Source: Thermotogota bacterium (GTDB lineage: Bacteria; Thermotogota; Thermotogae; Thermotogales; DSM-5069). Taken from it: 64,000 bases of DNA. Location: contig JAKPGA010000022.1 of assembly GCA_029551145.1 (NCBI GenBank), positions 1-64,000 on the forward strand, given 5' to 3'. The translations under genes were made by a program, and so were the position numbers. The notes beneath the pieces are model-generated. The model saw only the letters and a list, made by a program, of their open reading frames with translations. It ran no database searches and had not been told where the DNA came from. Positions 27,698 through 36,439 of this stretch are shown here, piece after piece; the first letter of the stretch is position 1, and every line of letters begins with the position of its first letter.

Positions 27698-28972
27698 TCA
27701 CCAACTCATGTAATACATCAAAGCCACGTATACGTTTACCAAACAGAGCATCAAAATCGTCACTGGCATAGTTTTTTTAGTGAAATATGTAAAGGTTACA
27801 ATCTCATTCCTGTATTTCTTGAGCAAGGCAAGCCCCACGATGTTAGCAGCCGCCCCTACTGTTGTCCCGTTTGCCCCGAGAGAAACCCCCAAAGAGAGTG
27901 CCCACCACATACTTGTATTCATACCATTACTCACCAGGGACTGAACAACCGGTATCATCACAGTGGTCGTGGGAACTGCACTTAGAAACATACCTGCAAA
28001 ACCAGATAGCCAGATCATAACAGTCAAAGTTAAATATGGCGATCGAATACCCCCCACAACTCTTGTAATGTAATCTATAAGCCTGACTTCTCTCATTGCA
28101 TAGGTTATCATGAAAAGACCAACTAAAAAGAAAAGGGTGTCCCATTCTATTTCCTTGGATGCCTCTTCAAATGATTTACCGAAGATCAAAAGAGACACTG
28201 TGGCACCGATCATAGAAATCAATGCCATTTCGTAATTGAGAACTTCGTGAAGGGCAAAGCCAATTATCACGGCAACAAAGACAAACAAGAGCGCCAATGT
28301 CTTCTTCTTATCAACAATTGCCGTTTTGGGATCGGTAGCAGCGATTTGCTTCAATTTGTCCTCCATGTTTTTATCTGCCGGCACTTTCTTGAACCAGATC
28401 AGTATCAACAGTATGAGGATCAGAACACATATCGGCGCAAGATGAACGATAAAACTTGTAAAACTCAACCTACTCGCTGATCCGATGATTATATTGGGGG
28501 GATCGCCTATCATTGTGGCGGCTCCTCCGATATTCGAAGCAAGAATCGTTGAGATCATCAAGTAAGTTGCATCAATACCCACAACGTCAGAGATGAAGAA
28601 CAGTATCGGGGCAAATATCAAAATAGTTGTCACATTATCCAAAAAGGCAGAAAGTAAAGCCACCGTCAAGGTTATTATGCAAAGAGTTCTTCTTACATGT
28701 CCGTGCCCAAGCTTCACCGCCATTATTGCAACATATTGGAAAAACCCAGCAGCCTTCAGAAGGCCAACTATTATCATCATTCCCGTGAGTAATCCTATTG
28801 TGTTGAAATCTATGAAACGCGGTAGATTCTCAAGATTCATACTGGCAACCAGTCTTGCAAGGCTTACGAACAATCCCATCAAAAATACCATCACTGAAGT
28901 TTTGAATTTGCTACTGAGTATAAAGTAATAAGTCACACAGAATACCGCGAGCATGAATATCTGACCGAACAT
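27698..28972 (-). CDS. ArsB/NhaD-type ion transporter
   Basis: 424 residues with about eleven hydrophobic segments, of the ion-transporter superfamily (COG1055; ArsB, NhaD, citrate/anion carriers). Paired inverted-repeat hairpin motifs are visible: STILASNIGGAATMIGDPPNIIIGSAS in the first half and SLGVSLGANGTTVGAAANIVGLALL in the second. Start chosen at ATG 28972 (MFGQIFMLAVF), after AAGGGGTGATC; the ORF-track start adds a hydrophilic lead. It follows moeA in the same direction, thirteen bases away, which could hint at an oxyanion, but the family also includes Na+/H+ antiporters. Substrate not assigned. Confidence 0.85.
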   Translation of the reverse strand: MFGQIFMLAVFCVTYYFILSSKFKTSVMVFLMGLFVSLARLVASMNLENLPRFIDFNTIGLLTGMMIIVGLLKAAGFFQYVAIMAVKLGHGHVRRTLCIITLTVALLSAFLDNVTTILIFAPILFFISDVVGIDATYLMISTILASNIGGAATMIGDPPNIIIGSASRLSFTSFIVHLAPICVLILILLILIWFKKVPADKNMEDKLKQIAATDPKTAIVDKKKTLALLFVFVAVIIGFALHEVLNYEMALISMIGATVSLLIFGKSFEEASKEIEWDTLFFLVGLFMITYAMREVRLIDYITRVVGGIRSPYLTLTVMIWLSGFAGMFLSAVPTTTVMIPVVQSLVSNGMNTSMWWALSLGVSLGANGTTVGAAANIVGLALLKKYRNEIVTFTYFTKKTMPVTILMLCLVNVYVALMYYMSW

Positions 28973-28985
28973 CGAGATCACCCCT

Positions 28986-30218
28986 TCAGAACGCGTAGAA
29001 TTCAACGAGTTGGCCTGCGTATGCGCCTTCAACCTGTGATGGAATTCTCACAACTCCATCAGCGAGGTGTATGTTCGAAACGTGTGCGGTTTCGCTGAAA
29101 AGTGGTTCTGCCAGAATATCACCTTTCTCAAACTTCACTCTCACTCTCACAAAGTGTTCACGACCTTGTACAGAAGGCACGTTTTTGGTAAGTCTAACCA
29201 GTCCGGCAGGTCTGGGTATGAAATCTTCATCGTTTTCAAGCCTTTTCAGAACCGGCAACAGAAGGAACCTGCTGCTGACGAAAAACGAAACGGGGTTCCC
29301 TGGAAGTCCCAAAATAGGTTTTCGCCCCACCAGAGCGAAGACAGTTGGTTTCCCTGGTTGGATCATTGCACCGTGATAAATAACTCCGGGTTTACCCATT
29401 CTTTCAATTGCTCTTGCTGTGTAATCACGAGTTCCAATAGAACTTCCACCGGCTATCACAACGATGTCGTATTTATCAACGCAGTCTTCCAGCATTCTGT
29501 GTAAACTGGTCTCATCATCCTTTACATGTCCTACTCTTTGAACAGAAAAACCAAGATCCCGCAACCATGCAACAAGAGTGTATGTATTGCTATCTCTAAT
29601 CTGAGCAAAGGAAGGCGTTTGCCACGGCTCGACTATTTCGTCACCTGTCGAGATTACCGCGATTTTCGCACGTCTATAAACAGTGATCTTTGTGATACCG
29701 AGTTGTAGGAGTAATTGAATATCATTGACTCTAATCCTTCTGTTTCTTTGAAGCACGATTTCGCCAGCTTTTACATCTTCATCACTTTTCATCACATTTT
29801 CGCCAACAGCAACTGCCTTCATGATCTCAACGAAGTTATCAAAGATCTGTGTGTGTTCTGCCATCACAACCGCATCTGCTCCCTGTGGCAAAGCCCCACC
29901 AGTAGGTATCCAAGCAGTTTCACCGGGCTTCAATGTTCGATCCGGCTTTTCTCCTATTCGAACTTCAAAAGCCATTTTGAGCAAAACGGGTAAATTCGGA
30001 GAGGCACCCTTGGTGTCCGATGCATTTACAGCATAACCATCGACCAGTGACTTGTCGAAACCCGGCAGGTCTTGCGGTGAATATATATCCTTGGCACACA
30101 CGAATCCTGAGGCATTTACCGATTCGATTATTTCAATCTCCTCTATGGGTTTAATCCTCGCAACGTAGTTTTCGTAAATCTCTTGAATCATCGCGAATTT
30201 GAGAAATTCAACCCTCAT
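28986..30218 (-). CDS. moeA: Molybdopterin molybdotransferase MoeA
   Basis: Inserts molybdate (or tungstate) into adenylylated molybdopterin. Typical MoeA parts: residues 20-50 with SPQDLPGFDKSLVDGYAVNASDTKG, then GETAWIPTGGALPQGADAVVMAEHTQ, the MoCF-like core KIAVISTGDEIVEP, DIVVIAGGSSIGTRDYTARAIE, and QPGKPTVFALVGRKPILGLPGNPVSFFVSSRF. The product has 410 residues. It overlaps the end of mogA by eleven bases and lies downstream of the MoeA-PBP fusion gene; the three form one operon. Confidence 0.94.
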   Translation of the reverse strand: MRVEFLKFAMIQEIYENYVARIKPIEEIEIIESVNASGFVCAKDIYSPQDLPGFDKSLVDGYAVNASDTKGASPNLPVLLKMAFEVRIGEKPDRTLKPGETAWIPTGGALPQGADAVVMAEHTQIFDNFVEIMKAVAVGENVMKSDEDVKAGEIVLQRNRRIRVNDIQLLLQLGITKITVYRRAKIAVISTGDEIVEPWQTPSFAQIRDSNTYTLVAWLRDLGFSVQRVGHVKDDETSLHRMLEDCVDKYDIVVIAGGSSIGTRDYTARAIERMGKPGVIYHGAMIQPGKPTVFALVGRKPILGLPGNPVSFFVSSRFLLLPVLKRLENDEDFIPRPAGLVRLTKNVPSVQGREHFVRVRVKFEKGDILAEPLFSETAHVSNIHLADGVVRIPSQVEGAYAGQLVEFYAF

Positions 30219-30717
30219 TGTCTTTCACCATTTTTTGTGCACAGTCAATTGTTGATCCCTTTATCTTTTCTACGGCGTGTGGTATGACGGGTAAAATCAC
30301 CTGCAAATTTTCCTGCACAGCCTTGGGACTACCTGGGAGATTGATTATGAGCGTCTGTTTTCTCACACCAACGACCGCACGTGACAACATCCCAAAGGGT
30401 GTATGCCTTAAAGATTCATTAATCATTGCAATCTCCATACCATGAAGCCTTTTCTCTATGATCGACAAAGTTGCTTCGGGTGTAACATCTCTTGGTGACA
30501 CGCCCGTTCCGCCGGTTGTAACCACAAGATCATATCCTTTGTCGCTCAGATTTACGAGTTCATCCCTTATCAAATCGAATTCATCCGGCAGAATCTTGTA
30601 ATACTCAACTATTGCGTCTATCTTTTCGAGCATCTTGATGATGATTTTACCACTCTCGTCGTTTCTCTGACCGGTGAACCCTTTGTCGCTCAAGGTGAGT
30701 ACCGCCGACTTAATCAA
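30208..30717 (-). CDS. mogA: Molybdopterin adenylyltransferase MogA/MoaB
   Basis: Adenylylates molybdopterin ahead of metal insertion. The sequence from AVLTLSDKGFTGQRNDESGKIIIKML through DLVVTTGGTGVSPRDVTPEAT, then INLPGSPKAVQENLQVILPVIPHAVEKI is characteristic. The ORF-track start (30747) adds an N-terminal lead not seen in the family; TTG 30717 gives MIKSAVLTLSDKG, has AGAGGTGA five bases upstream, and overlaps the end of the MoeA-PBP gene by eight bases. About 169 residues, typical. Confidence 0.9.
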   Translation of the reverse strand: MIKSAVLTLSDKGFTGQRNDESGKIIIKMLEKIDAIVEYYKILPDEFDLIRDELVNLSDKGYDLVVTTGGTGVSPRDVTPEATLSIIEKRLHGMEIAMINESLRHTPFGMLSRAVVGVRKQTLIINLPGSPKAVQENLQVILPVIPHAVEKIKGSTIDCAQKMVKDNEG

Positions 30718-32629
30718 CCGAATCACCTCTGATAATTTCTCCCACATTTGAAAGATTATACCCCTGCCATGTCAACGCATTGTTGCGAAAAGATTCTGAA
30801 AGTATCGTATTCATTATCAATTGAAACCGAGAATCTTCAATGAATTCTGGTAAGATGAGTAAATCATATTCTTCCCAGAACAGAGGAATGAATTCCAAAT
30901 CCATGATCTGTGCCACAGGTGCTATACCAAGACCAACATCAGCAAGACCTCTCTTGATCTTCAGGGCAAGGTTTATGTGCGTGAACTCCTCATCATCGTA
31001 CCCATTTATCTGCGACTGGTCTATACCGAGTCTTGACAGATGGTAGTCGAGCAGTATTCTTGTGCCTGAAGCCTTTTGTCTGTTCACAAATCTTATATCT
31101 TTGCGTACCAGATCCTCGATGCCTTCTATTCTTTTCGGATTTGACTTCTGGACAATCAAACCCTGATTTCGTCTTATGAATTTCACAAGTATGAAGTTTT
31201 TCAAATACTTCTTTACATATGGGAGATTGTACTCACCAGAATTGGGGTCCAAAAGGTGGATTCCACCTATGTGAGCATAACCTTTGGCTATTGCCATGAG
31301 GCCGCCCATGCTCCCGACATTGGTTATACTCATACTAACGGTGTGATCTCTTTCTTTAATCATGTCTGCGAGAATAGAAACCAGCGGGTCGTTGCTACCT
31401 ATGAAAAGAATATTTTTGTCGATCTCCTCTATAGATTTGCAAGTTCTCACAGAGATCTTTTGACCCTCATCTAAGACTTCAACACCCTTTGGAACGACAG
31501 CGGTTCCATCCATTTTGGCGAGAGCCTCCATGGTCGCAGCGCCCCTCTTGAGTGGCACAAAGACATATCTATCTTTTACCCTTGAAAGACTAACTCTTAT
31601 GAATTCATCCTCGGAGATCGACGAGAAAATTCTTCGAGTTGAGACAGCTTCCACAACAGCTTCATTGCTCGGCAGAGTTTTGTATTTTTCAAAGATTATC
31701 GGTTTAACGATGTGATCAAGGACTACGTAGCAAGAACCAGGATAACCAGGTAGACCCACGACGGGCTTGCTGTTTACCAAAGATAGAATTGTCGGTTTGC
31801 CAGGTCTTATATTCAAACCATGAGCCACAACTTCACCGAGATCGTTCAAAACATGGTAAGAATAGTCGAAACTGCCTGCAGATGAACCTGCATTCAACAA
31901 AACCATATCGTAAGACAACACCATTTTTGAGACAGCAGATAGTATAGACTCATAACTGTCATTAACAGGTTGATGTACATCCACAACCACACCCAGTTCA
32001 TCTAAATAGTTTGATATGAGTGAGGAATTTGTCTCTGGTATTCTGCCATCATTAGGATCGCATTGTGGTGGAATTATCTCATCGCCAGTGGGAATAATGA
32101 CCGCCTTGATCTTTCTAATAACTTCTAACTCAAAGACACCCGCAGCCAAAAGAAGTGAAATATCGTAGGGTTTCAAGCGATGATAGCGCGTGAAGATCAT
32201 GTCCTTCTCACAAAGATCCTCTCCTATCAAACGAATGTTGTGAAACGGTGGCACTGACTCAAAAATCTGGACATGATCATCATCTATCACGTGGATGTTC
32301 TCAATCATTATCACGGCGTCAAAAGGTGGTTCGAGACGGCCTCCAGTGTTCACGAACTTGAATTGATCCTTAGAAAGAACCTTGGGGTTCGTTTTTGTTG
32401 CACCGGTTGTGTCAAGGCTTCTAACGAAGATTCCATCCATCGCAGCGCTGTTATAAGTTGGCACGCTTCTGTTAGCATAAACTGGTTTCGCAAGGACTCT
32501 TTTGAGAGATTCTGTCGTAGGTATGGTCTCCGTTTCCGGAACGAAAAAACCAGTTTCCTGAAGTTTTGCTTTGAACAACTCAAGCGCCTCAATGACATCG
32601 AGCTTTTTCAGATATATTTTTCTCTCCAA
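30710..32629 (-). CDS. MoeA fused to a periplasmic-binding-protein-like domain
   Basis: 639 residues, starting at TTG eight bases after GGAGGT. Residues 1-400 are MoeA-like (RSVPTYNSAAMDGIFVRSLDT; VNTGGRLEPPFDAVIMIENIH; AVIIPTGDEIIPP; MVLLNAGSSAGSFDY; IRPGKPTILSLVNSKPVVGLPGYPG). Residues 415-630 are a PBP-like/LysR substrate-type domain (ILFIGSNDPLVSILADMIKERDHTVSMSITNVGSMGGLMAIAKGYAHIGGIHLLDP...GIAPVAQIMDLEFIPLFWEEYDLLILPE). There is no signal peptide, so the binding domain is cytosolic and may sense or hold molybdate/tungstate or a pterin. This architecture is known in several anaerobes. First gene of the moeA-PBP/mogA/moeA operon. Confidence 0.9.
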   Translation of the reverse strand: MERKIYLKKLDVIEALELFKAKLQETGFFVPETETIPTTESLKRVLAKPVYANRSVPTYNSAAMDGIFVRSLDTTGATKTNPKVLSKDQFKFVNTGGRLEPPFDAVIMIENIHVIDDDHVQIFESVPPFHNIRLIGEDLCEKDMIFTRYHRLKPYDISLLLAAGVFELEVIRKIKAVIIPTGDEIIPPQCDPNDGRIPETNSSLISNYLDELGVVVDVHQPVNDSYESILSAVSKMVLSYDMVLLNAGSSAGSFDYSYHVLNDLGEVVAHGLNIRPGKPTILSLVNSKPVVGLPGYPGSCYVVLDHIVKPIIFEKYKTLPSNEAVVEAVSTRRIFSSISEDEFIRVSLSRVKDRYVFVPLKRGAATMEALAKMDGTAVVPKGVEVLDEGQKISVRTCKSIEEIDKNILFIGSNDPLVSILADMIKERDHTVSMSITNVGSMGGLMAIAKGYAHIGGIHLLDPNSGEYNLPYVKKYLKNFILVKFIRRNQGLIVQKSNPKRIEGIEDLVRKDIRFVNRQKASGTRILLDYHLSRLGIDQSQINGYDDEEFTHINLALKIKRGLADVGLGIAPVAQIMDLEFIPLFWEEYDLLILPEFIEDSRFQLIMNTILSESFRNNALTWQGYNLSNVGEIIRGDSVD

Positions 32630-32858
32630 ATCTCAATACCTCCATATCTGAATTCTACAACATATCTGCCCTGCGAAAAAGGTGACGAAATATAGTGACC
32701 GATTTTTCATTGACCACATTAACACAGACTCAACTTGGAGAATCCGCTGTTCCCCGCATCTGTTCACTGTAATTTGACCTCTCATGGCACTGCCTATTCT
32801 GTCTTTTACTTTGCATCGTAAAAGAATAAACGATCGTATAATCTTGAGCGGTGAGGCT

Positions 32859-33749
32859 ATGAGATCATCTTATCTTGCATTGAGCATCTCTGAGATTGAG
32901 AAACGAACGAAGATGTTGTACGAAAAAATGTTCACCTGTGACATTTGTCCAAGAAAGTGCCGTGTAAACAGAATGAGTGGCCAAGTAGGTGCGTGCAGAG
33001 TTGGGGATTTGCCTTTCATTTCAGGTTATGGTCCTCATTATGGTGAAGAAAGCTTCTTGGTTGGTCAGAATGGCTCTGGCACGGTGTTCTTCACTGGTTG
33101 CAACATGAGATGTGTGTACTGTCAAAATTGGACCATAAGCCAGCTTTGTAATGGTGAACAGATAACGGTTGAGCAACTTGCCAGCATCATGCTCGAGATT
33201 CAATCTCTTGGTTGCCATAATTTGAATCTGGTAACTCCAACGCATCAAATTGCAATGATACTTGAAGCTGTGTCAATTGCAATCAGGAGTGGTTTTCACA
33301 TACCAATAGTCTACAACTGTAGTGGATATGAGTCGGTGGAAACACTTCAGCTGTTAGAATCAATAATTGATATCTACATGCCGGACTTCAAATACGCGAA
33401 TGATGATATAGCTCTCAAATACTCTGGTGTTCGTGATTACGTTGAAGTAGTCAGAGACGTGCTGAAAGAGATGTACAGACAGGTCGGACCGTTGAAAGTT
33501 GAAAATGGAATAGCAACGCGCGGTGTTTTTGTGAGGCATCTCGTTCTGCCAAACAATCTTTCAACAACTCAAAAGGTATGTGAAGTAATTTCATCGGTGA
33601 GTAGAGAAATACCTGTTAACATAATGAAGCAATATCATCCGATCTACCGAGCGTACGAATATCCTGAACTCTCAAGAAGAATCACAAACGCAGAATTCAT
33701 CGAAGCGGTGCAACTGGCTAAGAAATATGGTCTCAATATCGTCAGTTGA
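32859..33749 (+). CDS. PflX-type radical SAM protein
   Basis: About 296 residues from ATG 32859 (MRSSYLALSISEIEKRTKMLYEKM), the start that fits the family; the ORF-track start is 75 bases further up. An N-terminal cysteine cluster (CDICPRKCRVNRMSGQVGACRVG) precedes the radical SAM CxxxCxxC motif in FFTGCNMRCVYCQNWTIS. Further conserved pieces are HNLNLVTPTHQ and VYNCSGYESVETLQLL, and DIYMPDFKYAND. Related to pyruvate-formate-lyase-activating enzymes (COG1313), but the physiological substrate of PflX is not established. Divergent from the molybdopterin operon. Confidence 0.85.
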   Translation: MRSSYLALSISEIEKRTKMLYEKMFTCDICPRKCRVNRMSGQVGACRVGDLPFISGYGPHYGEESFLVGQNGSGTVFFTGCNMRCVYCQNWTISQLCNGEQITVEQLASIMLEIQSLGCHNLNLVTPTHQIAMILEAVSIAIRSGFHIPIVYNCSGYESVETLQLLESIIDIYMPDFKYANDDIALKYSGVRDYVEVVRDVLKEMYRQVGPLKVENGIATRGVFVRHLVLPNNLSTTQKVCEVISSVSREIPVNIMKQYHPIYRAYEYPELSRRITNAEFIEAVQLAKKYGLNIVS

Positions 33750-33784
33750 ATACTATTCAACGATGGGAAAGATTGCTCCAAATC

Positions 33785-33809
33785 AAAAAGCGCCGGCTTG
33801 CGCCGGCGC
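33785..33809 (-). terminator. Terminator of the CpxP-like gene
   Basis: On the minus strand GCGCCGG-CGCAAG-CCGGCGC is followed by CTTTTTG, about 20 bases after the stop codon of the CpxP-like gene. It also lies downstream of the PflX gene on the other strand, where it could act as a weaker stop. Confidence 0.75.
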
Positions 33810-33828
33810 ACTCGAGGGGGTGGGGGGG

Positions 33829-34443
33829 TTACTGGAGGTATGCTCTCAACGTTTCTTCAAAATCATCGTCCAAGAGAACTGCAAGTCTAAACCCTGTTCC
33901 CGGCTGCTGATTGAAAGATCTGTTCATGTATCTGTCGTGCATAGGCACTTGCTGGTTATATGGCCTAGGCATCTGGTTCATTTTACCAAAAGGCCTTGCT
34001 GGTGCTTGCTGTATTTGCTGCCTTTGCTGGAATTGGTTTGCATAATCTCTAAATCTGTTGAAGTAATAACTCCTGAGATTTTCAAGCTGTGATACTTTTA
34101 GTATGTCTGCGACTTTCTTTTCGGCTTCTTGAAGTATTTCTGCTCGCTTTTGATTCAGTTCACGCCTTTGAGTTGCAAACTCATTGAGTGTCATGTCTTT
34201 TGACTTTTCAAGCAAGGCTTTATAGTTCTGTTCAAGATCACTGAGTTGTTGCTTTGTCTCTGTAATGACACTCAGAAGCTGCTGGGCTTGATCCTTCGAA
34301 AGATCCAAAGCCTTAATGAGTTCAGTGTAAGTAAGTTGCTTGTTGATTTGCCTCATGTTTCCGTAACCCTTGCTGAAAGCTCCTGCAAAGCTCAGCGCTG
34401 CAACTAAAACCAGACTGACCGTTAGTACCATCACCTTTTTCAC
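33829..34443 (-). CDS. CpxP/Spy-like exported protein with Gln/Pro-rich tail
   Basis: 204 residues. GTG 34443 (VKKVMVLTVSLVLVAALSFAGAFSKG) is five bases after GGAGGTGA and begins a signal peptide. The mature part has an LTxxQ-like segment (ELIKALDLSKDQAQQLLSVITETKQQL) followed by long amphipathic helices (NEFATQRRELNQKRAEILQEAEKKVADIL), as in the CpxP/Spy periplasmic chaperone family. The last 60 residues are Gln/Pro/Met/Asn-rich and end in a distinct block, GFRLAVLLDDDFEETLRAYLQ. A periplasmic chaperone or stress role is inferred; the family likeness is in the helical part only. Monocistronic, with its own terminator. Confidence 0.65.
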   Translation of the reverse strand: MKKVMVLTVSLVLVAALSFAGAFSKGYGNMRQINKQLTYTELIKALDLSKDQAQQLLSVITETKQQLSDLEQNYKALLEKSKDMTLNEFATQRRELNQKRAEILQEAEKKVADILKVSQLENLRSYYFNRFRDYANQFQQRQQIQQAPARPFGKMNQMPRPYNQQVPMHDRYMNRSFNQQPGTGFRLAVLLDDDFEETLRAYLQ

Positions 34444-34590
34444 TCGAATCACCTCCGTGAATTTTTCCGTTCACTATAATTGTCCGACTTTGAAAGTTAT
34501 ATGTTCTACTTTTTAAGAAAACTCTAATAAAACCTCGCTGTGCAAACGAAATGATCCTGAGGCGTACAATTCTGTCAGGGAGGCGTGGCG

Positions 34591-36210
34591 ATGATCAACG
34601 AGTATGAGGTATTTGAGACAACCAGGTTCATTTCCTCATTCCACCGAGCAAGGGGCAGCAATGAATACAGAAACCTTGTGGAAAGACTAATTGAAATGCT
34701 ACTTGAATGGGGTATTGATCGCGAACAGATTGATGTACTCGAATACAAAACAGGTGGGGTCAAGTTTGGCAATTTCAACTCGACGATGGTATGGAACATA
34801 AAGGATGCCGAGTTGTGGATTGACAGTCCAAGAGTTTTCATAAACTCCTTTAGATCGTGTAAGACCAGTGTTCTTTTCGGGAGTAACTCAACCAAAGGAT
34901 GGAAATCCTTGGAACTTGTCGATGAGAATTTTCAAGGTGATTTTTCAGACAAAGCAGTTCTTGTCAATGAAAATCCATCAAAAGCATTCAAAAAATATGT
35001 CAAACAACTTGGAGCCAAGTGCCTACTTGTTTACTACATGCGATCCCAAGATGAATCTATAGGCAGAATACCAGAACAAATGCCGGACACCGTGAATTAC
35101 CTTTCTTTGCCTCACACCCTTGAGGACAGTAAATTGCAAGCCTTTGGTTTCTCACTGACCTTCAATCAGTTCAAGTTACTCAAGCAAATTGCCAACAAAG
35201 GTCACAAAGTCAAACTATTTGTCGATGCCGAAACAAGAACAGGTACGCTGCAGGTGCTTCGAATAAAATTCTTCAACAGCGCTAACAAGAGAATAGGTAT
35301 AGTTGCTCACCTCTGTCACCCAAGTCCAGGCGCAAATGACAATGCATCGGGTTCAGCTTTGGCATTGCATATTTGCAGAGAATTGAAGGGCTTGAAGCTT
35401 GGTGTAGATGTAGACGTTCTCCTATTACCTGAGTTTTACGGGAGTTTGCCATATGCATTTGAGAATTCCTATGATTGTGTCATCAACTTGGACATGATAG
35501 GCGAAGATCAATCGAAAACTGGGTCTACCTTGTTTCTTTACGAAACTCCTTATCTGCTACCTGGTTACTATGATGAACTTCTGTATGAGTCTTTAGTGAA
35601 ATATGCACCGATGAGTTCAGATTCATGCAATAGGAGGTTTTTCAGAACAAAATTCAAAGGTGGTTCAGACCATGTGGTTTTTGAAAGTTACGGCATACCC
35701 TCACCCTTCATTGGACAATGGCCTGATAGATACTACCATACCAATGAGGACACACCCGACAAATGTGATCCGGCCATGTTCAAATGGATTGGTGAAGCCG
35801 TGATATATGCCCTAAGGTCATTACACAGTATTCCCAAGTATGTAAAAGAACTCTCAGACTCAAAGGTAAGAGCATTCATGATGAACATTGAAGGGTGTCC
35901 TGGAGCGGATATCATAGGAAGCACAGTCGAGAAAAAGAGAAATGCCAACACTGCAAAGATCGATTCGAAGAATAAGCTAATACCAGCAAGAGAAGGACCA
36001 CTTGGATACGATTGGCTTGATAAAGTTGGAGAATTGTCTGAGAGAAGATACATAACCGATCTGGGAGAGATTTTGAATCTGAGCGCAAGGTGTTTAAGTG
36101 ATTATGATGCCTGTGTGACGTTTGCCAGTAGCTATCTGAACCTGGACAGAAAAGAAGTGGCTGACGTACTTGACATATTGATCAAAAATGATTTCATAAG
36201 TACAAAATAA
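34591..36210 (+). CDS. M28-like aminopeptidase with DUF4910 and winged-helix C-terminus
   Basis: About 539 residues from ATG 34591 (six bases after GGGAGG; GTG 34585 is too close). The N-terminus resembles the DUF2172/PA-like segment. The zinc peptidase core has IGIVAHLCHPSPGANDNASGSALALHICREL (metal His and Asp), DVLLLPEFYGSLPYAFEN, CVINLDMIGEDQ, and KGGSDHVVFESYGIPSPFIG with DRYYHTNEDTPDKCDP. The last 70 residues look like a winged-helix module (VGELSERRYITDLGEILNLS...LDRKEVADVLDILIKNDFI). COG4310-type proteins of this build occur near polysaccharide or peptide genes; a peptide-degrading role fits the neighbouring peptide transporter. No signal peptide. Confidence 0.8.
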   Translation: MINEYEVFETTRFISSFHRARGSNEYRNLVERLIEMLLEWGIDREQIDVLEYKTGGVKFGNFNSTMVWNIKDAELWIDSPRVFINSFRSCKTSVLFGSNSTKGWKSLELVDENFQGDFSDKAVLVNENPSKAFKKYVKQLGAKCLLVYYMRSQDESIGRIPEQMPDTVNYLSLPHTLEDSKLQAFGFSLTFNQFKLLKQIANKGHKVKLFVDAETRTGTLQVLRIKFFNSANKRIGIVAHLCHPSPGANDNASGSALALHICRELKGLKLGVDVDVLLLPEFYGSLPYAFENSYDCVINLDMIGEDQSKTGSTLFLYETPYLLPGYYDELLYESLVKYAPMSSDSCNRRFFRTKFKGGSDHVVFESYGIPSPFIGQWPDRYYHTNEDTPDKCDPAMFKWIGEAVIYALRSLHSIPKYVKELSDSKVRAFMMNIEGCPGADIIGSTVEKKRNANTAKIDSKNKLIPAREGPLGYDWLDKVGELSERRYITDLGEILNLSARCLSDYDACVTFASSYLNLDRKEVADVLDILIKNDFISTK

Positions 36211-36354
36211 ACCCAGCAAGATGCCAGACCAATTCAAAGATGACTGAAGGACCATGCTTTTTTTACAAAGAGCGTGAGAATTATATGCACAAAATGCGCT
36301 TAGTGATATTCTTTTGTCAGTACAATATGAATCTTACACTTTCACTATGAACAC

Positions 36355-36384
36355 TTGACCGATCATATGAATTTGTGGTAAAGT
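36355..36384 (+). promoter_or_regulatory. Candidate promoter of the peptide ABC operon
   Basis: TTGACC (36355-36360), 18-base spacer, TAAAGT (36379-36384), 56 bases before the first gene. The rest of the 229-base space from 36211 to 36439 is AT-rich with no reading frame or hairpin I could support. Confidence 0.5.
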
Positions 36385-36439
36385 GTATTTGGTAACGTTG
36401 AAAAATTTGTGAACAAACTACACTTAAGGGGGTGTATCT

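Noticed and set aside
32630-32858. Possible molybdenum-cofactor riboswitch between the moeA-PBP and pflX genes
   Set aside because: I looked for paired conserved blocks on both strands and found none that I could support; only scattered promoter-like boxes such as TATAAT at 32837. A covariance-model search would settle it.
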